This document shows positions 6,341 through 10,001 of a stretch of DNA of 10,001 nucleotides, piece by piece (position 1 is the first letter of the stretch; each line of letters begins with the position of its first letter). Both the position numbers and the translations under genes were made by a program. The notes under the pieces are model-generated. The model was given only the letters and a program-made list of their open reading frames with translations, had not been told where the DNA came from and ran no database searches. The DNA is taken from NCBI GenBank assembly GCA_031260745.1, contig JAISKY010000088.1, positions 1 through 10,001 on the forward strand, in the 5' to 3' direction. This DNA is from Oscillospiraceae bacterium (GTDB lineage: Bacteria > Bacillota > Clostridia > Oscillospirales > Oscillospiraceae).

Positions 6341-7438
6341 TTGAAAAAAATTGGAGATAGACGGGCAATTTTAGTAATCGCGGTCGGTATTTTACTTTTT
6401 CTTACGGTCAGTATTCTTTCGTTCGTATCAATCCGGCAGTTACAGGGTAACGCTAGAGTAGTAAACTACGACGGAATTGTACGCGGGGCTACTCAAAAGC
6501 TGATGAAAATGGAACTGCAAAGCGCGTACGCGGACGGAGTAGATATTGAGGCTCGCGACGCGCTTAGAATCAGGCTTGACGCAATACTTCACGCGCTTGA
6601 TTCCGGTGAGGGAACTACGGAAGAAACCGCAAGTATTATCGCGCTTGGCGACCCGACTCACAGCGAAATGATTAAGTCGCTTTTAGTTAAATGGGCGGCG
6701 TTAAAGAATGAAATTGACAATGTGCGAAGCGGCGATGACCCGTTGACGCTATATATAATGAGCGAGGAGTATTTCAAACTCGCTAACGACACGGTATTTG
6801 CGGCTGAGGATTTTTCGGAAAGACAGGTTAGCCGCACTACAACTACTCTGTTAATGGTAAACGGTATCGTTGTACTGTTTATATTAGGCGCGGGAGCGTT
6901 CATAATTCGCGGTATTGCGGTTAAGCGGCGAGCCGACGCTCTTGGAAAAATCGCGTACATAGACCAGCTTACCCGCCTTGAAAACCGCGCAAGCTGCGAA
7001 CGGGTAATGGAGCGGCTGAAAAACTCCGGCTCAATAGCGAATTTCGCGTTGTTGATGTTCGATATGAACAACCTCAAAACGGCGAACGATACTCTTGGAC
7101 ATCAAGCCGGCGATAAAATGATTACGCAGTTCGCTAAAATCATAGGAGAGGAAGCTAAGGACTACGGATTTTTGGGCAGATACGGCGGCGACGAGTTCCT
7201 CGCGGTTTTTGAAAACGCGGACACGACTAAGGCTGACGAGTACCTCAAGCGCGTTAATTTTCGGGTTGCGACATACAATTCGCAGAACGCTAACTCTATT
7301 GAGCATATCAGTTTTGCCGTGGGAGTTGTCGTAGGTTCGCTTGCGGACTCGGACATTGACGATTTGGTATACGAAGCGGACAGAGCAATGTACGCCAATA
7401 AACGCGCAATGAAGAAGCAAATAACCGATAACGTCTAG
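6341..7438 (+). CDS. Membrane-anchored diguanylate cyclase (GGDEF domain) with extracytoplasmic helical sensor
   Basis: With the TTG start at 6341 the product has 365 residues. Helix 1 (about 9-31) and helix 2 (about 168-190) flank an extracytoplasmic region of about 135 residues. Its NYDGIVRGATQKLMKMELQ segment resembles the first helix of PilJ/NarX-type four-helix sensor domains; this is a tentative resemblance. The GGDEF domain spans about 203-360. IDQLTRLENRASCE opens it, Asp241 in MFDMNNLK and Asn249-Asp250 in the NDTLGH segment provide metal and substrate contacts, and GGDEF is intact at 282-286. It should make c-di-GMP from two GTP. The allosteric RxxD inhibitory site is replaced by Lys-Asp-Tyr-Gly, so simple product inhibition there is not expected. 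It has its own promoter and lies 198 nt after gdpP. Confidence 0.9.
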   Translation: MKKIGDRRAILVIAVGILLFLTVSILSFVSIRQLQGNARVVNYDGIVRGATQKLMKMELQSAYADGVDIEARDALRIRLDAILHALDSGEGTTEETASIIALGDPTHSEMIKSLLVKWAALKNEIDNVRSGDDPLTLYIMSEEYFKLANDTVFAAEDFSERQVSRTTTTLLMVNGIVVLFILGAGAFIIRGIAVKRRADALGKIAYIDQLTRLENRASCERVMERLKNSGSIANFALLMFDMNNLKTANDTLGHQAGDKMITQFAKIIGEEAKDYGFLGRYGGDEFLAVFENADTTKADEYLKRVNFRVATYNSQNANSIEHISFAVGVVVGSLADSDIDDLVYEADRAMYANKRAMKKQITDNV

Positions 7439-7459
7439 CGTTGTCAGATATATCGAAAC

Positions 7460-7501
7460 CACAACGTGCAGATTACCAAATATGGTAATCTGCACGTTGT
7501 G
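7460..7501. terminator. Long perfect hairpin between convergent genes, probable bidirectional terminator
   Basis: CACAACGTGCAGATTACCA (7460-7478) and its exact complement (7483-7501) form a 19-bp stem with loop AATA. It lies between the cyclase stop (7438) and the glycosyltransferase stop (7510), where a terminator for both strands is expected. Neither flank has a strong T-run (ATTAATTGTTAATT to the right; GGTTTCGATAT when read leftwards), so it may act by RNA stability or as a dispersed palindromic element. Its inner stem matches the hairpin at 6168-6194. Confidence 0.65.
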
Positions 7502-7509
7502 ATTAATTG

Positions 7510-8436
7510 TTAATTATCCAGAGTTTCCTCAACGAAGTATCGGGGACGTTGTTTGGTTTCGGTGTAGATTTTACCGATGTACTCACCCGCAACGCCTAGT
7601 CCGGCGAGTATCAGCCCCGCGGCTGACCATATCGTAGTAATAATCGCCGCGGTAGGTTTACCGAGCGCGAGAAACGTAATCATTGCCGCAAGCCCCAATA
7701 CAAACAGCAGCGTTCCCAATGAGCCGACTAAACCGAGCGGCTTTACGGACAGTGAGGTTATACCGTCAAGCGCGAACGCAAGCATTTTCTTAAACGGGTA
7801 CTTGCTTTCTCCGGCGAAACGCTCACCGCGTTCGTAGTATACTACGTCGGACTTGTAACCGAGCATTGGGATTACTCCGCGCAGGAACATATTACGCTCC
7901 GGGTAATCCGCAAGCGCGTCAAGAGCGCGTCTGCCGAGCAATCGGTAATCCGCGTGGTTGAACACGACCTCGCCGCCCAACGCCCGAATGAACTTATAGA
8001 AAGATTCTGCGGTAAACTTTTTGAACGCAGTATCGGTCTTACGCGCGGAGCGAACTCCGTACACGACCTCGCAGCCCTGAGCGTGCTTTTCAAGCATCTC
8101 CGTAACCGCGTTAACGTCGTCTTGTAAATCCGCGTCCATCGAGATTGTTACGTCGGCGAGTTTCGCGCCGTCAAGTAATCCCGCGAGTAACGCGTTCTGA
8201 TGTCCGCGGTTGCGGCTGAGTTTTAACCCGGAGAAGATTTTGTTTTCCGAATGCAAGCCACGGATAAGTTCCCAGGTTTTATCTTTTGAACCGTCGTCAA
8301 CGAACATAACGCGGCTGCGCTCCGAAACCGCTCCGGCTTCGGTCAGCGTAGTTAAAAGTTCGCCGACGCGCTTAGCGGTTTCAGGTAAAACTTCCTGTTC
8401 GTTATAGCAGGGTATTACGATATATAAAACACGCAT
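7510..8436 (-). CDS. GtrB/DPM1-like polyprenyl-phosphate glycosyltransferase (GT2, two C-terminal TM helices)
   Basis: The 308-residue product has the standard layout of GtrB/YfdH/ArnC-type enzymes, which transfer a sugar from a nucleotide-sugar to undecaprenyl phosphate on the inner membrane face for cell-surface glycan modification. The GT2 domain begins with VIPCYNEQEVLPE and has VDDGSKDKT (46-54), SMDADLQDD with the catalytic DxD at Asp101/Asp103, and the family stretch ERGERFAGESKYPFKKM (202-218). Two membrane helices lie at about 234-257 and 264-286, followed by GEYIGKIYTETKQRPRYFVEE. All expected motifs are intact. The ATG at 8436 lies 13 nt after the VanZ-family stop, and its GAGGG ribosome-binding site overlaps that TGA, so the genes are translationally coupled. 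The sugar donor cannot be read from sequence; no flippase (gtrA) or dedicated third-step transferase is visible nearby. Confidence 0.92.
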   Translation of the reverse strand: MRVLYIVIPCYNEQEVLPETAKRVGELLTTLTEAGAVSERSRVMFVDDGSKDKTWELIRGLHSENKIFSGLKLSRNRGHQNALLAGLLDGAKLADVTISMDADLQDDVNAVTEMLEKHAQGCEVVYGVRSARKTDTAFKKFTAESFYKFIRALGGEVVFNHADYRLLGRRALDALADYPERNMFLRGVIPMLGYKSDVVYYERGERFAGESKYPFKKMLAFALDGITSLSVKPLGLVGSLGTLLFVLGLAAMITFLALGKPTAAIITTIWSAAGLILAGLGVAGEYIGKIYTETKQRPRYFVEETLDN

Positions 8437-8449
8437 TTAGTTTTTGCCC

Positions 8450-8971
8450 TCACTTTATTTTGAAGCCTCCGGTGAATTTCGGAGCCAAAGCCTTTAATCC
8501 AAGACATAGCAGAACGCCGATAAGCGTTCCCAACGTATTTAGCATAATGTCGTCAACGTCCGTCCAACGTCCGATAGGGTATTGAGCGCACTCGATACCC
8601 ATACTTATGGTTAGTCCGATAAACACGCACCAGGCGGGTTTAATCTCCCAGAGTAAAAGCGTGAAAAAGCCGACCGGAATGAATACCGCGATATTGCCCA
8701 GCAGGTTTAGCGTAAAGTAACCTACCGAGTGGTTATACCGCCAGTCGTTCAGCGACAGTCGTACAACCTGAAACGGTACGAAGTTATAATTCCTCGGACC
8801 AACCGTTTGCCACGGCGGTCCAAGCGTAACAATCATAAGCCAAAAGAAAAAAGCCGCGAACAAAGCAAGCCCGACCTCGTGCCGGACACTGCTGCGCCAT
8901 TTATGCTTCCGGCTTAGTTGAATTACGCGCCAAATAAGATACGCGAACAAAGCGACCAGATATTTATCCAT
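8450..8971 (-). CDS. VanZ-family membrane protein
   Basis: Starting at ATG 8971 the protein has 173 residues with about four to five membrane segments (roughly 3-19, 33-51, 85-108, 112-128 and 143-162). VanZ-family hallmarks are present: an N-x-x-G-N-x-x-x-F-I-P-x-G-F stretch (residues 89-102, LLGNIAVFIPVGFF), Glu127 in SMGIECAQYPIG, and GRWTDVDDIMLNTLGTLIG (134-152). Family members occur in glycopeptide-resistance clusters (VanZ, teicoplanin resistance) and widely as housekeeping membrane proteins whose biochemical role is not settled. With no van genes nearby, a resistance role should not be assumed. A TTG 13 codons upstream (9010) is the -35 box of the promoter and has no ribosome-binding site, so the shorter form is preferred. 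It is co-transcribed with the downstream glycosyltransferase, suggesting a role in envelope glycan or lipid-linked sugar biology. Confidence 0.85.
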   Translation of the reverse strand: MDKYLVALFAYLIWRVIQLSRKHKWRSSVRHEVGLALFAAFFFWLMIVTLGPPWQTVGPRNYNFVPFQVVRLSLNDWRYNHSVGYFTLNLLGNIAVFIPVGFFTLLLWEIKPAWCVFIGLTISMGIECAQYPIGRWTDVDDIMLNTLGTLIGVLLCLGLKALAPKFTGGFKIK

Positions 8972-8981
8972 ACAATAACAT

Positions 8982-9010
8982 AGTATAGCACAAGCAGTCT
9001 CAAATGTCAA
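8982..9010 (-). promoter_or_regulatory. Promoter of the VanZ-glycosyltransferase unit, placing a nearly leaderless start
   Basis: Read on the minus strand: TTGACA (9010-9005), 17 bp, TATACT (8987-8982). Transcription should start near 8975, only about 4 nt before ATG 8971. No Shine-Dalgarno sequence precedes that ATG, so the first gene is probably translated as a leaderless or near-leaderless mRNA. Confidence 0.75.
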
Positions 9011-9058
9011 AATTTTTTTGCCGCAATAAGAAAAAAGAAGAAAATTTCAAAAAAAGAC

Positions 9059-9087
9059 TTTACAAATGGAGAGTGATGTGTTATAAT
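9059..9087 (+). promoter_or_regulatory. Strong extended -10 promoter of the tRNA cluster
   Basis: TTTACA (9059-9064), 17 bp, TATAAT (9082-9087), with TG at 9079-9080 giving an extended -10 (TGTTATAAT). The A-rich stretch 9025-9058 could act as an UP element. Transcription is expected near 9094, 13 nt before tRNA-Gly. It diverges from the VanZ promoter. Confidence 0.8.
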
Positions 9088-9106
9088 GCGAAAGTTGATT
9101 GAAAAT

Positions 9107-9173
<67 letters not shown>

Positions 9174-9180
<7 letters not shown>

Positions 9181-9199
9181 GTCGCGCGCTCCAATCGCG
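9174..9199 (+). repeat. 13-bp tandem duplication of the tRNA-Gly 3' end
   Basis: CGCTCCAGTCGCG (9174-9186) is followed directly by CGCTCCAATCGCG (9187-9199), differing at one base. The first copy includes the last acceptor bases, discriminator and CCA of tRNA-Gly. It could be a slippage duplication or a remnant of an integration event at the tRNA 3' end; no integrase is in the window. Confidence 0.6.
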
Positions 9200-9215
9200 C
9201 CTTACGGTGCGAATG

Positions 9216-9270
9216 AAAAACTAAAAATGAAAAATGAAGAATTATCTGACATTGGAGATTCTGCATTTTT
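9216..9270 (+). repeat. A-rich heptad repeats forming a hairpin, tRNA-Gly/tRNA-His spacer
   Basis: Four consecutive 7-nt units (AAAAACT, AAAAATG, AAAAATG, AAGAATT; 9216-9243). The last two pair with ATTCTGCATTTTT (9258-9270): 7 bp, one A/G mismatch, then 5 bp, with a 15-nt loop and a T-rich 3' side. It could act as a weak terminator or processing signal, or be a small dispersed repeat. Confidence 0.55.
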
Positions 9271-9315
9271 TCTTGTTAGCTTGCGGTTTGATGTAATAAA
9301 GTTGTTTGTTATATG

Positions 9316-9392
9316 GTGGGTATAGCTCAGGTGGTTAGAGCGCTAGTTTGTGGCACTAGAGGCCGTCGGTTCGAGTCCGATTACCCACCCCA
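9316..9392 (+). tRNA. tRNA-His (anticodon GTG)
   Basis: Acceptor GTGGGTA pairs with TACCCAC. The anticodon stem CTAGT/ACTAG encloses TTGTGGC, giving anticodon GTG. A G at 9315 supplies the tRNA-His-specific G-1, opposite C73 (9389). CCA is encoded (9390-9392). Confidence 0.96.
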
Positions 9393-9430
9393 CTGGAACA
9401 GTAAAATATCTATTGGCTGTTATTTGACTT

Positions 9431-9506
9431 GCGCCGGTAGCTCAGGGGATAGAGCAACTGCCTTCTAAGCCGTTGGTCGGGGGTTCAAATCCCTCCCGGC
9501 GTGCCA
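9431..9506 (+). tRNA. tRNA-Arg (anticodon TCT)
   Basis: Acceptor GCGCCGG pairs with CCGGCGT (G1-T72 wobble). The anticodon loop is CTTCTAA, giving TCT, which reads AGA/AGG. The T-arm has GGTTCAAATCC, and CCA is encoded. The anticodon stem ACTGC/GCCGT has one T/C mismatch at pair 29:41, unusual but probably tolerated. Confidence 0.92.
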
Positions 9507-9521
9507 GCCGCGATTCGCGGC
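9507..9521 (+). repeat. Short GC hairpin directly after tRNA-Arg
   Basis: GCCGCG (9507-9512), loop ATT, CGCGGC (9516-9521): a 6-bp perfect stem starting at the base after the encoded CCA. No T-run follows, so it may mark a processing boundary rather than a terminator. Confidence 0.5.
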
Positions 9522-9607
9522 GGATAATAGCTAAGATATGTACTTTGCGTTTGTTTGTAATTACTAAAGACAGGCTAAAACGTCGCTCCAATGCGTTGGT
9601 TTTACTT

Positions 9608-9682
9608 TGGGATGTCGCCAAGCGGTAAGGCATCGGCCTTTGACGCCGACATTCGTAGGTTCAAATCCTGCCATCCCAGCCA
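9608..9682 (+). tRNA. tRNA-Gln (anticodon TTG)
   Basis: Acceptor TGGGATG pairs with CATCCCA, including the T1-A72 pair typical of bacterial tRNA-Gln. Anticodon stem TCGGC/GCCGA encloses CTTTGAC, giving TTG. CCA is encoded (9680-9682). Confidence 0.96.
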
Positions 9683-9687
9683 AACAA

Positions 9688-9805
9688 CAGTGAACAATTA
9701 GCAGTGAACGGTGAACAAATTGTTCTTATATGTAGCTCTAAGCGTTGGACAGGCATATAAGCTAAGTCGGTATGTTGTTAATTGTGCATTGTTAGCTGTT
9801 AATTG
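9688..9805 (+). repeat. Heptad-repeat inverted element between tRNA-Gln and tRNA-Lys
   Basis: The left arm has 7-nt units CAGTGAA, CAATTAG, CAGTGAA, CGGTGAA (9688-9715). The right arm has TTAATTG, TGCATTG, TTAGCTG, TTAATTG (9778-9805), which reads as related CAATTAA-like heptads on the other strand. Between them a perfect 8-bp inverted repeat CTTATATG (9725-9732)/CATATAAG (9754-9761) is nearly concentric with the arms. The whole resembles a small mobile or dispersed palindromic element; no coding sequence is inside. Confidence 0.55.
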
Positions 9806-9810
9806 AAATT

Positions 9811-9886
9811 GACCCAGTAGCTCAGGCGGTAGAGCACCTGCCTTTTAAGCAGGGTGTCCGGGGTTCGAGTCCCCGCTGGGTCACCA
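9811..9886 (+). tRNA. tRNA-Lys (anticodon TTT)
   Basis: Acceptor GACCCAG pairs with CTGGGTC. Anticodon stem CCTGC/GCAGG encloses CTTTTAA, giving TTT. The T-arm has GGTTCGAGTCC, the discriminator is A, and CCA is encoded (9884-9886). It is the last visible gene of the cluster. Confidence 0.97.
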
Positions 9887-9917
9887 AGGTTTTAGCCTAA
9901 TATGGATATTATGGCTG

Positions 9918-9955
9918 TGAAGCCAATAAACATCGGGGTTTGTTGGCTTCATTTT
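9918..9955 (+). terminator. Rho-independent terminator of the tRNA cluster
   Basis: TGAAGCCAATAAAC (9918-9931) pairs with GTTTGTTGGCTTCA (9938-9951): 14 pairs with one T-G wobble, loop ATCGGG, then TTTT. It lies 31 nt after tRNA-Lys. Confidence 0.8.
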
Positions 9956-9956
9956 C

Positions 9957-9982
9957 GCGGAAAAAAATTTCCCGCTTTTTTT
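9957..9982 (+). terminator. Second, backup terminator-like hairpin
   Basis: GCGGAAA (9957-9963) pairs with TTT-CCGC (9968-9975, one bulged C), with loop AAAA, followed by seven T (9976-9982). It follows the first terminator directly. The remaining bases to the window edge show no recognisable gene. Confidence 0.6.
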
Positions 9983-10001
9983 GATATATTTGAGGGTTTC
10001 G

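Noticed and set aside
7031..7495. Minus-strand open frame opposite the cyclase 3' end
   Set aside because: Antisense shadow of the GGDEF domain and of the intergenic hairpin; no family features.
8450..8971. Glycopeptide-resistance gene
   Set aside because: VanZ-family membership alone does not imply resistance; no vanHAX or vanRS genes are nearby, and the partner is a surface-glycan transferase.
9442..9633. Minus-strand open frame containing GFEPPTNGLEGSC
   Set aside because: This is the well-known spurious translation of the antisense strand of tRNA genes.
9688..9805. CRISPR-like array
   Set aside because: Units are 7 nt, directly tandem without spacers, and degenerate; no cas genes are present.

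Overview
The window reads as bacterial chromosome from a Gram-positive (Bacillota-like, probably Clostridia-related) lineage of moderate GC. The basis is a complete GdpP-type c-di-AMP phosphodiesterase, a YuxH-like EAL/HDOD protein, a VanZ-family protein, strong AGGTGA ribosome-binding sites where present, and sigma-A-type promoters with 17-bp spacers. The lineage call is an inference; no rRNA or other taxonomic marker is present.

Left part (1-2829, + strand): the tail of a membrane protein, then a D-lyxose isomerase-type cupin sugar isomerase with its own promoter. Next comes a two-gene unit: a kinesin-light-chain-type TPR protein whose stop overlaps the start of a DUF4037 nucleotidyltransferase-fold protein. 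The TPR gene appears to be leaderless, because a near-consensus promoter places the transcript start at or next to the ATG.

Centre (2830-7438, + strand): three signalling genes. A degenerate EAL plus HDOD protein is followed 29 bp later by gdpP (transmembrane, PAS-like, degenerate GGDEF and DHH/DHHA1 domains), so these two probably form an operon. Then comes a membrane diguanylate cyclase with an intact GGDEF motif and its own perfect-consensus promoter, whose -35 box lies inside a palindrome. The locus therefore joins c-di-AMP breakdown with c-di-GMP synthesis and a probable c-di-GMP-related adaptor. Two hairpins with the same stem core bracket the cyclase gene.

Right part: a convergent minus-strand pair (VanZ-family membrane protein, then a GtrB-like polyprenyl-phosphate glycosyltransferase), with VanZ also apparently leaderless. 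Divergent from it, a strong extended -10 promoter drives a five-tRNA cluster: Gly(TCC), His(GTG), Arg(TCT), Gln(TTG), Lys(TTT). All five genes encode CCA. The cluster ends in tandem terminator-like hairpins. Its spacers carry degenerate 7-nt tandem repeats arranged as hairpins and a 13-bp duplication of the tRNA-Gly 3' end.

I see no CRISPR array, transposase, integrase or recognised defence system. The less described elements are the TPR/DUF4037 pair, the recurring leaderless promoter-start arrangement, the palindromes around the cyclase promoter, and the heptad-repeat hairpins between the tRNA genes.
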